In this document: positions 23,059 through 34,010 of the stretch, piece by piece
How the letters are laid out: every line of letters begins with the position of its first letter
Position numbering within the stretch: position 1 is the first letter of the stretch
Assembly (NCBI RefSeq): GCF_003286085.1
Contig: NW_020825536.1
Location: 1-64,000 of the forward strand
DNA length: 64,000 bases
Direction of reading: 5' to 3'
Origin: Drosophila persimilis
Taxonomy: Eukaryota; Arthropoda; Insecta; Diptera; Drosophilidae
Notes under the pieces: model-generated
What the model was told of the DNA's origin: nothing
Seen by the model: the letters and a program-made list of their open reading frames with translations, nothing else
Databases searched by the model: none
Program-made: the position numbers and the translations under genes

Positions 23059-23838
23059 GACGATGGTGTGTTCTGTTAGATCCGTCGTCCCTCGGAGGCC
23101 TGCGAGTGTCGGCAGTTCTTCGTCTAGAAATTCCTATATTTTCGGCGCGATGTCGGGAGGCTCCAGGTGCGGCGGGGTTCCGATTGATGCCTCGTGCGGC
23201 GGTGATCGCCCCTCCCGGTTCCTGCCTGAGAGGACGCGGGAGTAGCGGGTCGGTCGGTGTCGTGGGGGTCGTTTTCGTGTCGAGGGCGGTGTCGACGCGT
23301 TCGTGGGCCAGGGTGGCGGTCAGAGGTGGTACCTCGAGCGCCTGGCTGCTGCGTGGCGGCTGTCGTTGCTGGGGCCGGGTTGTCTTCTGGAGGGGCGTCC
23401 TGGGTTCCTTTCCCATTGTTGCTGGAACCGCGTCGGTGCCCTCGGGAGACCGGCTCGCTTTCTTCGTTGCTTTGCTTGGTTTTGGGTTTCTCGGAGTGTG
23501 TTCTCGGAGCGCTCGTGTCTCGTGTCGTGGCGGGGGATTCGATGGCGGCGGGGGTCTCAAGTTCTTGGGTCCGTGGGCGTGTACTTGGCTGGCGGTGATC
23601 GTCGGCGGGTTTGGGAGGGGGCGTTGGGAGCCTTGGAGATGGAGGCGTGTGGTGTATTGTATTGTGGTTTCGATGGCGCACAGGAAGTCCATCCCTATGA
23701 TGGCTTGCTCTAGCATGTTGGGCAGCACCAAGAGCGGCATCTGTACCTCTTGCTCGTCTAGTTTGAAGCGCGCTAGCAAGATCTGAGTTATCTCGCGTGC
23801 CGAGCCGCCGGCTAGGCGTACGGGTTGGCGGTGGGGGT
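22988..23838 (-). pseudogene. Family B protease C-terminus and linker, unit B1
   Basis: Open frame from the protease C-terminal part (MPLLVLPNMLEQAIIGMDF) through a low-complexity Pro/Thr/Arg linker into RT. A deletion of about 370 bp (joint about 23820, microhomology CGGG; compare 61657-62027) removes the protease active site and zinc knuckles. The family A element begins at 23843, and gag continues beyond it at 56979. Confidence 0.8.
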
Positions 23839-23842
23839 GGTG
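23839..23842. repeat. Left target-site duplication GGTG of family A copy A3
   Basis: GGTG precedes the 5' LTR and is repeated right after the 3' LTR at 56979-56982, 33 kb away. Confidence 0.85.
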
Positions 23843-24344
23843 TGTAGTATGCTCATATTAAATTAAATATAATATACACATTCACGTAAAGTATTCATTA
23901 TTTCGAATACCCACTGTAACGACGGTACTTAAAGAATACACACTGTAACACTTTGTTTCAGTGTTTACGTAACAATAAAGTCCCAGACATTCTGGGTGAT
24001 CGTATTACGATTCACTCAAGAATGCCTCGAGCGACCCAAGTGCAGCGTCAGCATGTTCCCATGACTTGACGGCACTAATATACATGAATACACACATATA
24101 TCTTCCCTCGCGCCCTCGCTGCCAACAGCGCTGAGCATATTCACACATATACATACTAACATATAAGAGATAAGAACACATAGTTCTGCCGCTCCGCTGC
24201 CGGCGTCACTGGCAGCGCAGCTCCGCGGCTTTTGGCTTACAAAAGCCCAAAACACAATTGTAAAATTCAGAATATAAAACACAATAAAACAGATCGGAGG
24301 GTTGACCCCCAAAGATCCAAGAAAAGGACTGTACATCGTTTACA
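23843..24344 (+). repeat. Family A 5' LTR of A3
   Basis: TGTAGTATGC to TTTACA, 502 bp, with AATAAA at about 23968. Differs from the 3' LTR at 56479 by a handful of substitutions and small indels, including loss of that AATAAA in the 3' copy. Confidence 0.92.
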
Positions 24345-24361
24345 TGGCGACCGTGACAGGA
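24345..24361 (+). other. Primer-binding site, tRNA-Arg type (A3)
   Basis: TGGCGACCGTGACAGGA immediately follows the LTR. Confidence 0.93.
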
Positions 24362-25531
24362 CCGATATACGTCCTACGCGATGGATCGATCTAAGGATTG
24401 AAAAAAAAAATTTCTAAAAATGTGTTAAAAATAATAAAGACAAAGAATGGTCGACATTAAAAAAAAAGAAAATATAATACTATGTGTTTTGTTTTAAAAA
24501 TCGGACACAGTCAAAAGAAAATTGATGAATTGGAAAAACTATTGAAATAGTGTTGTCCCCAGTGCCAGTGCCAAGGAAAACCCACAGCAGAAAGCCAAAC
24601 CAGCCGTTTCGCCAGACCCATGCACGACTGCCGACGATATTACGCACAAACCCATGTTGGATTATAATTTATACCCTTAAATTTTGGGCACTACAATGCG
24701 GCCAGGAATATATAATACCCAAGAAGATTTAACAGCCCGCGCTACAAAGAGCGTACACGCAACATAAAACCTGTGCGAAGACCAGCACCGGCCCCACCAG
24801 ACCCAGCAAGGGCCAATAATATAAGTGCGAGTGGCATAGGACCGCCCCTTCCACCGTCGATGGACCAACAGGCCAATAATATAAGTGCGAGTGGCATAGG
24901 ACCGCCCCTTGCACCGTCGATGGACCAACAGATTCTTCTCCTACCGAGCAAAGGAAGGCACTCAGCCTACAAGAGGCTTTAAAAGTGTACCCAAACGATG
25001 GACCTCGCCCACTCACAATAGCTGAGTACCGGGCACGACAAAAAAAAAAAAAGACCCCAACCCCCCCACCAACAAAGGATCAACTTCGCACTGGTGCGAA
25101 GAAACGCAAATGAGCTGCAGAAATGCCATGCCTCATATTGCCAATAATTATAATTTTCTAACTCGAGTTGAAGCACCCTTAAAGTGCAACTTGAAAATAC
25201 TAACCTCTGTTAGGCTATTACTAAAACCATGTGATCGATGTTGAATTATATAATGAAAAACCTGTAAATCGATCTCATGTCCCTTAACATTTTTTTCCTT
25301 CCTTCATTTCGGTCAATAATAAAAAAAAAATATATATATATATAAAAAAAAAAATTATATTGATGAAGTTTTAAAGAGAAAAAAAAGAGAGAAAGGATAT
25401 ATAGATATATATAAAAAAAAATTTTTAATAATTTTTTTTTATTATTGAAAAGAATAAACGAATAGCAGATAATTTAAAAAAAAAAACCCCCCAACATTGC
25501 AGAAACCAATTTTTGAGAGAAAATCATCACC
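24362..25531 (+). other. Family A leader of A3
   Basis: Untranslated leader with A/T-rich tracts. A unit of about 60 bp (GGCCAATAATATAAGTGCGA...) is tandemly repeated twice at about 24810-24930. The 82-codon leader ORF seen at 3323-3571 is partly recognisable at 24915-25060 but broken by an A run and substitutions. Confidence 0.8.
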
Positions 25532-25753
25532 ATGGGTTGGTTCGGTTCTGACGATAGTCAGACCAAAGACAATAATGTGGTCAATAATGTCAAAATAATA
25601 GACCACAGGGATGATCTCAATGCACTCTGGTTATTACTTCTGATTTTAACCATTGTCAGTGTTTTACAATTCCTTTTAACATTGTATGTAAAACATAATA
25701 AGATAATTAAAAAGAGATATATGAGTAGGGCAAACAATTTAGATAGAGTTTAA
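25532..25753 (+). CDS. Family A micro-ORF 1, second copy, 73 aa
   Basis: Same small membrane protein as 7817-8044, with two residues deleted in frame and Leu for Ser near the end. Start context and transmembrane segment are retained. Keeping the frame while gag next to it is broken is consistent with constraint before insertion, or simply with the short target size. Confidence 0.65.
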   Translation: MGWFGSDDSQTKDNNVVNNVKIIDHRDDLNALWLLLLILTIVSVLQFLLTLYVKHNKIIKKRYMSRANNLDRV

Positions 25754-25869
25754 AAAAAAAATTTGGTCTCAACGACCCCTAGGAGCATAATAGAGCTCGA
25801 ATACATGTACATGGGTACATTTCAGGTAGAATTCCCGCCTTTAATATATTGTTACAAAGCCAAAATAAA

Positions 25870-25986
25870 ATGTCTCGTAGAACAGCAGCAGCCATTAGGG
25901 CTTCCCACGATAGGAATGAAAATTTCGAATATAGAGCTAAAGCAATCTTAGCCGCATTTCGAATACTCATATATGAACGAATATAA
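25870..25986 (+). pseudogene. Family A micro-ORF 2, second copy, altered end
   Basis: Starts MSRRTAAAIRASH as at 8173. A 30-bp deletion after ILAAF runs it into a different 8-residue tail, 38 aa in all. Confidence 0.5.
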
Positions 25987-26152
25987 TTTACCTTTTTCAC
26001 CACTAATTCATTGTGATGCCACACAAAAGGGTATCGTATTATCAACCATACCCGGCATCCTCGTAAACAGCCAAATAATAGAAAATGAAATTCTAGGAAG
26101 AATTGTGATTGCTAATGTTAGATTGTCTTCCAATCGGAATGGAAAACATTAA
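25973..26152 (+). CDS. Family A micro-ORF 3, second copy, 59 aa
   Basis: Same length and almost the same sequence as 8302-8481. Ends nine bases before the gag ATG at 26162. Confidence 0.5.
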   Translation: MNEYNLPFSPLIHCDATQKGIVLSTIPGILVNSQIIENEILGRIVIANVRLSSNRNGKH

Positions 26153-26161
26153 AAAACACAT

Positions 26162-27410
26162 ATGGACTGGCTTACGATCTGCGCTAAAGTTTGCACTCTA
26201 AGAGCAGAATTCGATAAGTCATATAAATGCTTAACGCAGAACAGACCTACACAAAATAGTACGGTCATTAAACATACAACTAATTTGGTAAACAAATATA
26301 ATGAGGTCAGAGAACTTTTTCTAGAGAACAAACAAAGACTTACTGATATACATTGGTTTCAAGCTACAGACGTCTTCAAACGTCTAAGGGAACGATTAGT
26401 ATTCGTTAGAGAAAAATTCAATCTAGACATACACATACCAAATCTTCTAAACACAGCTGCGACATATATACCAGCTGTAGAATCGGAATCAAGGCCAATA
26501 AGTCCCAGGCCCCCGAATGTAAAAAATATTATCATCATATCGGAAGACGATTCTCGATCAAATAGATCGAACCATCCGGTAAACGACGACAAACCGTCGA
26601 CTAGTTCAGCAAACAGCGTGGTTGGGCAAGAACCAACCACAATGGCAGACAAAACAATTGCCCAACGGGCATATATAAAAGATAAAAGGACAGAAACTCC
26701 ATTTACAAAGATTCATTACGGCAGTCAAATTGGTCAATCTAACGAAAGGACCATACGAAAATTTAGCTATAGAAGTAATTAAATCAAAAGTAATAGGAAC
26801 TACATTGTATAAAATACAAGATGAAACCACCATTAGCGCAATAATAAAGAAATTGCAAGACACTATTGTCGGAGAGTCATCAGATGTTATAAAGGCTAAA
26901 ATGGCAAAAGTATGCCAAAAAGGCAAAACAGCCGCCCAATTCACAACAGAAATTGATGATATGAGAAAACTTCTAGAAGCATCATACATTGATGAGGGTT
27001 TGCCAGCGAAACACGTCGATAAGTTCAGCAGCAAAGAGGCCATTAGTACAATGGTTAAAAATTGCGAGCACGGCAGACTAAAAACAATACTAGAAGCAGG
27101 CACATTCCCAACAATGAATGATGCCGTAGCAAAATATATACAGTGTAGTACAGAGATGACTGGTAGGTAGATAGTTAACTTTCGAGGTAACTATCGTGGT
27201 AGAGGAAATGGTCGTGGTTACAACCACAACCATATTTACAACAACAATAATTATAATAACAATAGAGGTCGTGTTGGCTATAGGGGAAATAACCGTAATA
27301 AGGGTGGAACCTATAACAACCAAAGATACAATAGCAATGGAAACACACGACAGAACAATGTTCGTGTGACAGACAGCTTCGGGAAACTCCCAAGATCCTT
27401 TAGATACACT
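26162..27410 (+). pseudogene. Family A gag of A3, broken
   Basis: ATG 26162 to a frameshift at about 26686, where about 30 bp are missing after AAAGAT (compare 9010-9050). It then continues as 26730-27170, ending at in-frame stops (GGTAGGTAGATAG) that replace about 50 bp present at 9510-9560. The Gly/Asn/Arg-rich tail persists at 27180-27360. Confidence 0.82.
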
Positions 27411-28493
27411 AAATTAAAAAATCCAGCGGTTCACACAATCAACCTCAATCTCAATATATTCGTGGCATTCCTCAATTCTAAAACAGGAAAACAACTTACA
27501 TTCCTTATAGATACAGGTGCCAATATATCACTATTAAAAGAAAATTCAGATGTCTTTAACGACTTTCAAACAAAAAATAAAATAGATATTCAAGGAATAG
27601 GGGAAGGTATAATAACATCCCAAGGCCTTGCCCTAATAGAGCTACAGACGGATAAGTACATAATTCCACACAATTTCCATTTAGTTAATCAGAATTTTGC
27701 AATTCCGTGTGATGGAATAATAGGCATTGATTTCATAAAAGAATTAAACTGCCTAATAGACTTAAAACTTGCAGAGGATTGGTTAATAATACGACCAAAT
27801 AATATAAAAATTAAAATTTATGTTCCAATAACATACAGTTCTGGAAACAATACAATTCTTCTACCAGCAAGATCACAAGTTGTCAGAAAAATAGAATTAA
27901 CGTCCGATATAGAAACCATATTGATCCCAAACCAGGAAATTCAACCTGGTATTTATGTAGCAAATATAATAACTTCAAAAAATAATACATTTGTCCGATT
28001 GCTGAATACAACCAGTACCAACCAATTAGTACATATAAATAGCATACAATATGAACCACTTTCGAATTACAAGGTAATTCAAACAACTCAAAAAATCCGA
28101 GAAAAAACTGTCATAGCTGAATTAAGCAAGCATTTCCCAGTACAATTCAAGAAGCAATTAACTAAACTATGCACCAATTTTAGTGACGTATTCGGGCTTG
28201 AAACCGAATCAATCACAACAAATAATTTTTATAAACAGAAATTGAGATTGAGGGATGACGAACCTATATATATAAAGAACTATCGAAGCCCGCATAGCCA
28301 AGTTGAGGAAATTAAAAAACAAGTAGGAAAATTAATTAACGACAATATTGTCGAACCATCCGTATCAGAATACAACAGCCCACTTCTACTTGTCCCAAAG
28401 AAAGCCCTTCCGGGTTCAGAACAAAAGAAATGGCGATTAGTAGTTGACTATCGTCAAATAAACAAAAAACTCCTGGCCGACAAATTTCCATGA
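27366..28493 (+). pseudogene. Family A pol of A3: protease, linker and RT start
   Basis: The frame overlaps the gag tail. Protease active site IDTGANISLL at about 27509. The linker is followed by the RT start (YRSPHSQVEEIKKQV, NSPLLLVPKKA, WRLVVDYRQINKK, 28270-28475). A deletion of about 16 bp after AAATTTCCA (28490; compare minus strand about 920) shifts the frame. Confidence 0.85.
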
Positions 28494-28497
28494 CATT

Positions 28498-28875
28498 TTG
28501 AATCAACTAGGTAGAGCAAAGTATTTCTCATGCCTTGACTTAATGTCAGGTTTTCATCAAATCGAACTAGAAGAAAGTTCGCGAAATATAACGTCTTTTT
28601 CAACGAGCAATGGCTCATATCGCTTCACGCGACTACCATTTGGTTTAAAAATAGCGCCGAATTCATTTCAAAGAATGATGACTATAGCATTCTCTGGACT
28701 TGAAGCTTCGCAAGCCTTCCTGTATATGGACGATCTAATAGTCATAGGTTGTTCCGAAAAACATATGCTTAAAAACTTAACAGATATTTTTGAGATATGT
28801 AGGAAACACAACCTAAAATTACATCCACAAAATTGTTCATTTTTTAAGCATGAAGTGACCTTTCTTGGTCATAAA
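28498..28875 (+). pseudogene. Family A RT palm of A3, left of family C
   Basis: FSCLDLMSGFHQIELEESSR, RLPFGLKIAPNSFQRMM and YMDDLIVIG (about 28723) are readable up to GGTCATAAA. There family C is inserted with a TAAA duplication. The continuation is at 40542. Confidence 0.87.
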
Positions 28876-29127
28876 TGTAGGGTTGGCAGCCCTTTAATGA
28901 GTATCGATCTATCGCTAGGGATAGTCAAGGGTAGAGGAAGATATATCGATAGTAAGTAAGAGTTCGACTGCAGAAGCGAGCAGACGTGCGAAAAGAACTA
29001 TGCTAAGAAACCTATTTGTAACCATTTATTAAAATAAATATAATACAACGACGTGTGGCGTATATTTGATGGAGTTTCTGGAGCGGATTCTTACTCACTT
29101 GTAGGGAGCCCACCAAGGATCCCTACA
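28876..29127 (+). repeat. Family C LTR, 5' LTR (duplication unit 1)
   Basis: TGTAGGGTTGG to GATCCCTACA, 252 bp, preceded by TAAA (28872-28875). It contains TATCGAT motifs and CGATAG. Nearly identical to 40290-40541 and differs at only a few sites from 32145-32396. Confidence 0.9.
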
Positions 29128-29130
29128 ATT

Positions 29131-29148
29131 TGGGGGCTCGTCCGGGAT
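29131..29148 (+). other. Primer-binding site, tRNA-Pro type (family C, unit 1)
   Basis: TGGGGGCTCGTCCGGGAT, three bases after the LTR. It is complementary to the tRNA-Pro 3' end, the site well known from murine gammaretroviruses. Confidence 0.88.
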
Positions 29149-29775
29149 AGAACCACAAGTGAATGTGTATTCGTGTACAAGTTGCCAACTCCATCAAGTT
29201 TTGCGCAACATTGTGAAATTGCGACGAACGAAGCAACGAAGATCAGACGAAAGCAGATGCCGAGAAGCGGCTGTGAGAAACGAAAATAAAGAGGAAAGAG
29301 GACGCAAAACGACTCCATTCGTTTTCGTCAAGGTTCAGAGAGCACAGGTAGCTAACGACGAAGAGCTACAGAGCTACAAAACGACGAAGAGCTACAAAAC
29401 GAAGAGGCTACAAAACGACGAGGCTACAAAACGACGCAGACCCGAAAACGACGAGGAAAGAGGACGCAAAACGACACTATTCGTTTTCGTCAGAAGAGCA
29501 AGGCAAACGGGAAAGAGTGAAAAGCCAACGACGAAAGTACGGAGCAAAGAGGACTGAAGAGACGTTCAGATTGCGAACGTGCAGAAAAGAGGAAAGCAGA
29601 AACGACGAAACAACAACAGTGGTACTTCGCACGGCCACGTGCGGCTTGTATACCCTGCGAACGACAACGACGTGAAGAAGACCGAGAAGAAGAACGCATC
29701 GTTTATCTGCGTGTATTGGAAAAGACGATTCTCACACCTGATGTCTGTATACGCAAGTATTGAATATACAGAATA
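29149..29775 (+). other. Family C leader, unit 1, truncated
   Basis: A purine-rich leader with short repeats of ACGACGAAGAGCTACAAA type (29355-29430). It ends at the duplication joint without reaching gag. No ORF with recognisable content. Confidence 0.75.
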
Positions 29776-30973
29776 TTGCCCAACGGGCATATATAAAAGA
29801 TATTTCGCACGCCATTCCGGAATTTAATGGACAGAAACTCCATTTACAAAGATTCATTACGGCAGCCCAACGGGCATATATAAAAGATATTTCGCACGCC
29901 ATTCCGGAATTTAATGGACAGAAACTCCATTTACAAAGATTCATTACGGCAGTCAAATTGGTCAATCTAACGAAAGGACCATACGAAAATTTAGCTATAG
30001 AAGTAATTAAATCAAAAGTAATAGGAACTACATTGTATAAAATACAAGATGAAACCACCATTAGCGCAATAATAAAGAAATTGCAAGACACTATTGTCGG
30101 AGAGTCATCAGATGTTATAAAGGCTAAAATGGCAAAAGTATGCCAAAAAGGCAAAACAGCCGCCCAATTCACAACAGAGATTGATGATATAAGAAAACTT
30201 CTAGAAGCATCATACATTGATGAGGGTTTGCCAGCGAAACACGCCGATAAGTTCAGCAGCAAAGAGGCCATTAGTACAATGGTTAAAAATTGCGAGCACG
30301 GCAGACTAAAAACAATACTAGAAGCAGGCACATTCCCAACAATGAATGATGCCGTAGCCAAATATATACAGTGTAGTACAGAGATGACTGGTAGGTAGAT
30401 AGTTAACTTTCGAGGTAACTATCGTGGTAGAGGAAATGGTCGTGGTTACAACCACAACCATATTTACAACAACAATAATTATAATAACAATAGAGGTCGT
30501 GTTGGCTATAGGGGAAATAACCGTAATAAGGGTGGAACCTATAACAACCAAAGATACAATAGCAATGGAAACACACGACAGAACAATGTTCGTGTTACCC
30601 AGACAGCTTCGGGAAACTCCCAAGATCCTTTAGATACACTAAATTAAAAAATCCAGCGGTTCACACAATCAACCTCAATCTCAATATATTCGTGGCATTC
30701 CTCAATTCTAAAACAGGAAAACAACTTACATTCCTTATAGATACAGGTGCCAATATATCACTATTAATAGAAAATTCAGATGTCTTTAACGACTTTCAAA
30801 CAAAAAATAAAATAGATATTCAAGGAATAGGGGAAGGTATAATAACATCCCAAGGCCTTGCCCTAATAGAGGTACAGACGGATAAGTACATAATTCCACA
30901 CAATTTCCATTTAGTTAATCAGAATTTTGCAATTCCGTGTGATGGAATAATAGGCATTGATTTCATAAAAGAA
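29776..30973 (+). pseudogene. Duplicated family A gag and protease, unit 2
   Basis: Gag reads AQRAYIKDISHAIPEF twice because about 94 bp are tandemly repeated (about 29780-29965). It then runs to the same premature stops as unit 1 (30398). The Gly/Asn/Arg tail follows, then the protease (IDTGANISLL, about 30749) to GATTTCATAAAAGAA, where DINE-1 begins. Confidence 0.82.
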
Positions 30974-32085
30974 CGAGGGGGAACGTTGTGAGTTGCTGCG
31001 GACACCGCAACTCTAGAGTTATACCCGATACTAAGTCAGTATGGCTCTCCTCCGGCAGACGCCGCTAATATTTAACGACACGACAAAGAGTGCGTGCGAG
31101 AGAGACAGAAAATCAGTCTGAGCGTGACGTCGGGCGCTGCGTAGCCACTGCAAATTGATTTGTTCCTTTTGGCTATAAAAACGATCTGATCTGATCCAGA
31201 TTCAGCAATCTAATAGATATGGTCATTATCTATGATTCTGCGTTTTTAGTTTTCTCAAATCTGCAATATTGTGGATGCAACAGATTTTCGTCCTTTGTGG
31301 GGGCGGATGGGGGTGGGGCGAAATTCTGAGATATACGTTTTATAGTGACATCTTAAAGGAGTGTGTGTACCAAATTTGGTTACTCTAGCCTTAATAGTCT
31401 CTGAGATTTGTGGTTGCCTCAGATTTTCGTCCTTTGCGGGGGCGGAAGGGGGTGTGGCGAAATTTGGACATGAAACGGTCAAGGTTCGATATCACAGGAG
31501 TGTGGATACAAAATTTGGTTGCTCTGGCTTTTATAGGTTCTGAGATCCTTGAACTCATATTTTGCAATTGGCAAAACCGACCATGAAACCTGTGTGTTAG
31601 AGTGAGACAGAGCGAGAAAGAGTGAAATTGTTTTCGCGATTCTGGCTATAATAATTATACGATCTGGTTCAGATTTTGCACTCTATAAGATATAGTCATC
31701 TTCTACGATTCTGCGTTTTTAGTTTTCTCGTATCGTCGAAATTGTGGATGCCACAGATTTTCGCCCTTTGTGGGGGCGGAAGTGGGCGGGGCAAAGTTTT
31801 GAAATATTTTTGGAACAGTGACATATCACAGAAGTCTGGATCCAAAACATCGTTGTTCTAGCTCTTATAGTCTTTGAGCATTAGGCGCTGAAGGGGACGG
31901 ACAGACGGACAGACGGACAGACGGACGGACGGACAGACAGACAGGGCTCAATCGACTCGGCTATTGATGCTGATCAAGAATATATATACTTTATAGGGTC
32001 GGAAACGATTCCTTCTGGACGTTACACACATCCACTTTTACCACAAATCTAATATACCCCAATACTCATTTTGAGTATCGGGTAT
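30974..32085 (-). mobile_element. DINE-1-type repeat, copy 3
   Basis: Reverse orientation, hairpin end at 30974 and GAGTATCGGGTAT at 32085. The flanking family A sequences are not contiguous: about 1.08 kb of protease-linker-RT (equivalent to 27744-28820) is missing. So the copy marks a deletion, perhaps by recombination between two DINE-1 insertions. Confidence 0.87.
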
Positions 32086-32144
32086 AATTACATCCACAAA
32101 ATTGTTCATTTTTTAAGCATGAAGTGACCTTTCTTGGTCATAAA
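32086..32144 (+). pseudogene. Family A RT sliver, unit 2
   Basis: 59 bp identical to the RT sequence left of family C at 28820-28875, ending in the TAAA duplication. Confidence 0.85.
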
Positions 32145-32396
32145 TGTAGGGTTGGCAGCCCTTTAATGAGTATCGATCTATCGCTAGGGATAGTCAAGGG
32201 TAGAGGAAGATATATCGATAGTAAGTAAGAGTTCAACTGCAGAAGCGAGCAGACGTGCGAAAAGAACTATGCTAAGAAACCTATTTGTAACCATTTATTA
32301 AAATAAATATAATACAACGACGTGTGGCGTATATTTGATGGAGTTTCTGGAGCGGATTCTTACGCACTTGTAGGGAGCCCACCAAGGATCCCTACA
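32145..32396 (+). repeat. Family C LTR (duplication unit 2)
   Basis: 252 bp, TGTAGGG to CCCTACA. It has a few private substitutions relative to the other two copies (for example GTTCAACTG and TTACGCACTT). It carries the same left TAAA flank (32141-32144) because the duplication included it. Confidence 0.9.
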
Positions 32397-33075
32397 ATTT
32401 GGGGGCTCGTCCGGGATAGAACCACAAGTGAATGTGTATTCGTGTACAAGTTGCCAATACCATCAAGTTTTGCGCAACATTGTGAAATTGCGACGAACGA
32501 AGCAACGAAGATCAGACGAAAGCAGATGCCGAGAAGCGGCTGTGAGTAACGAAAATAAAGAGGAAAGAGGACGCAAAACGACTCCATTCGTTTTCGTCAA
32601 GGTTCAGAGAGCAGAGGTAGCTAACGACGAAGAGCTACAGAGCTACAAAACGACGAAGAGCTACAGAGCTACAAAACGACGAGGCTACAAAACGACGAGG
32701 CTACAAAACGACGCAGACCCGAAAACGACGAGGAAAGAGGACGCAAAACGACACTATTCGTTTTCGTCAGAAGAGCAAGGCAAACGGGAAAGAGTGAAAA
32801 GCCAACGACGAAAGTACGGAGCAAAGAGGACTGAAGAGACGTTCAGATTGCGAACGTGCAGAAAAGAGAAAAGCAGAAACGACGAAACAACAACAGTGGT
32901 ACTTCGCACGGCCACGTGCGGCTTGTATACGCATCGTTTATCTGCGTGTATTGGAAAAGACGATTCTCACACCTGATGTCTGTATACGCAAGTATTGAAT
33001 ATACAGAATAGATTTAAGGTGTTGCAAATTTTAGGAAGCGGATTTAACGTATACTATATTTTAGCTAATTGTAAT
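32397..33075 (+). other. Family C leader and primer site, unit 2
   Basis: Primer site TGGGGGCTCGTCCGGGAT at 32400-32417, then a purine-rich leader with ACGACGA-type repeats (32625-32710) leading to the first ORF. Open frames here are composition-driven and show no protein motif. Confidence 0.8.
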
Positions 33076-33303
33076 ATGCAACGCGAAGAAATCTTAGACC
33101 TAACCGTAGCAGAGTTGAAGGAAAAATTGAAAGAGCTACATCTGCAGCATTCAGGTGTTAAATCAGTTTTACGGGAGAGACTATATTCGTATTTTAGACT
33201 AGATCAAGACGAAAACGAAGAATCTGTATACGAAGAAACGATCAATATAACTGGGGACGAACAGACAGAAGACGCGCCAATTTTAAAGTTGGTAGTTCAG
33301 TAA
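33076..33303 (+). CDS. Family C SAP-like N-terminal ORF, 75 aa
   Basis: ATG 33076. Residues 9-37 (LTVAELKEKLKELHLQHSG, then KSVLRERL) fit the SAP motif, a helix-turn-helix that binds A/T-rich scaffold DNA in nuclear proteins. An acidic tail follows. TAA at 33301 is two bases before the gag ATG at 33306, and the upstream part of the gag frame is also open (from about 33270). The two parts were therefore probably one gag split by a 1-nt change, though a separate ORF is possible. Confidence 0.6.
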   Translation: MQREEILDLTVAELKEKLKELHLQHSGVKSVLRERLYSYFRLDQDENEESVYEETINITGDEQTEDAPILKLVVQ

Positions 33304-33305
33304 AC

Positions 33306-34010
33306 ATGGCGTTCACATTAAGAGACATCGAAGAATCCCTTTCAGCATTTACGGGCAATGGTTCTCCGGATGTTGATGACTGGCTACGTGATTTTGAACT
33401 TAATGCCTTAACAGTGAATTGGAATGATTTGCAAAAGTTTATATATGGCAGGACAGTGAAAGGTGCAGCGAAATTATTTTTGAGCAGTCAATCAGGCATT
33501 AATGATTGGAATTCTCTGAAGGAAACAGTAAAAAGTGAATTTAGTGAGAAGTTAACGGCAAAGCAAGTTCATAAGCTATTAGAAAATAGAAAGAAGACCC
33601 ATAAAGAGACTTTAATTGAATATTTTTATAGCATGTGTACCTTGGCAAGTCAATCCCAGCTAGATGAAGAAAGTATTATTGAATATATTATTGAGGGCAT
33701 TCCAGACTCCAAGCAAAACAAAAGCTGTCTGTACCAAGCAAACAATTTTAAAGATTTTCGTGAGCAAATTAAGATTTATGAAAAGATCAGTGCAAATCAA
33801 GGAAGTACGCTAAAGGCAAACCCAAAGTTTGAGAATAGTTCGGTAAAAATCAAGGATGAAAGGCGTTGTTTCAAATGTGAAGGTAGTAATCATATTGCAA
33901 AGTATTGCAAGGAAAGTGCCGTCAAATGTTTTAATTGCAATCAACTAGGTCACAAGGCAAATCAATGCGAGGCAAAAGGTTCACGAATGGCAACAGAGAA
34001 GAAAATTTAA
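33306..34010 (+). CDS. Family C gag with two CCHC zinc knuckles
   Basis: 235-codon capsid-like protein (DVDDWLRDFE, GAAKLFLSSQ, LIEYFYSMCTLA) with a C-terminal nucleocapsid: CFKCEGSNHIAKYC (about 33868) and CFNCNQLGHKANQC (about 33928). It ends at TAA 34008. The protease lies downstream in the same frame, so this stop is either the natural gag end read through or a nonsense change. Confidence 0.82.
   Translation: MAFTLRDIEESLSAFTGNGSPDVDDWLRDFELNALTVNWNDLQKFIYGRTVKGAAKLFLSSQSGINDWNSLKETVKSEFSEKLTAKQVHKLLENRKKTHKETLIEYFYSMCTLASQSQLDEESIIEYIIEGIPDSKQNKSCLYQANNFKDFREQIKIYEKISANQGSTLKANPKFENSSVKIKDERRCFKCEGSNHIAKYCKESAVKCFNCNQLGHKANQCEAKGSRMATEKKI

Larger units (their letters stand above)
26658..29775 (+). 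repeat. Tandem duplication, unit 1
   Basis: Unit 1 runs from family A gag (ATTGCCCAACGGGC) to family C leader (ATACAGAATA). Unit 2 (29776-33007) repeats the same order, with DINE-1 in place of part of pol. The joint is at about 29775, between ATACAGAATA and TTGCCCAACG. Confidence 0.8.
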
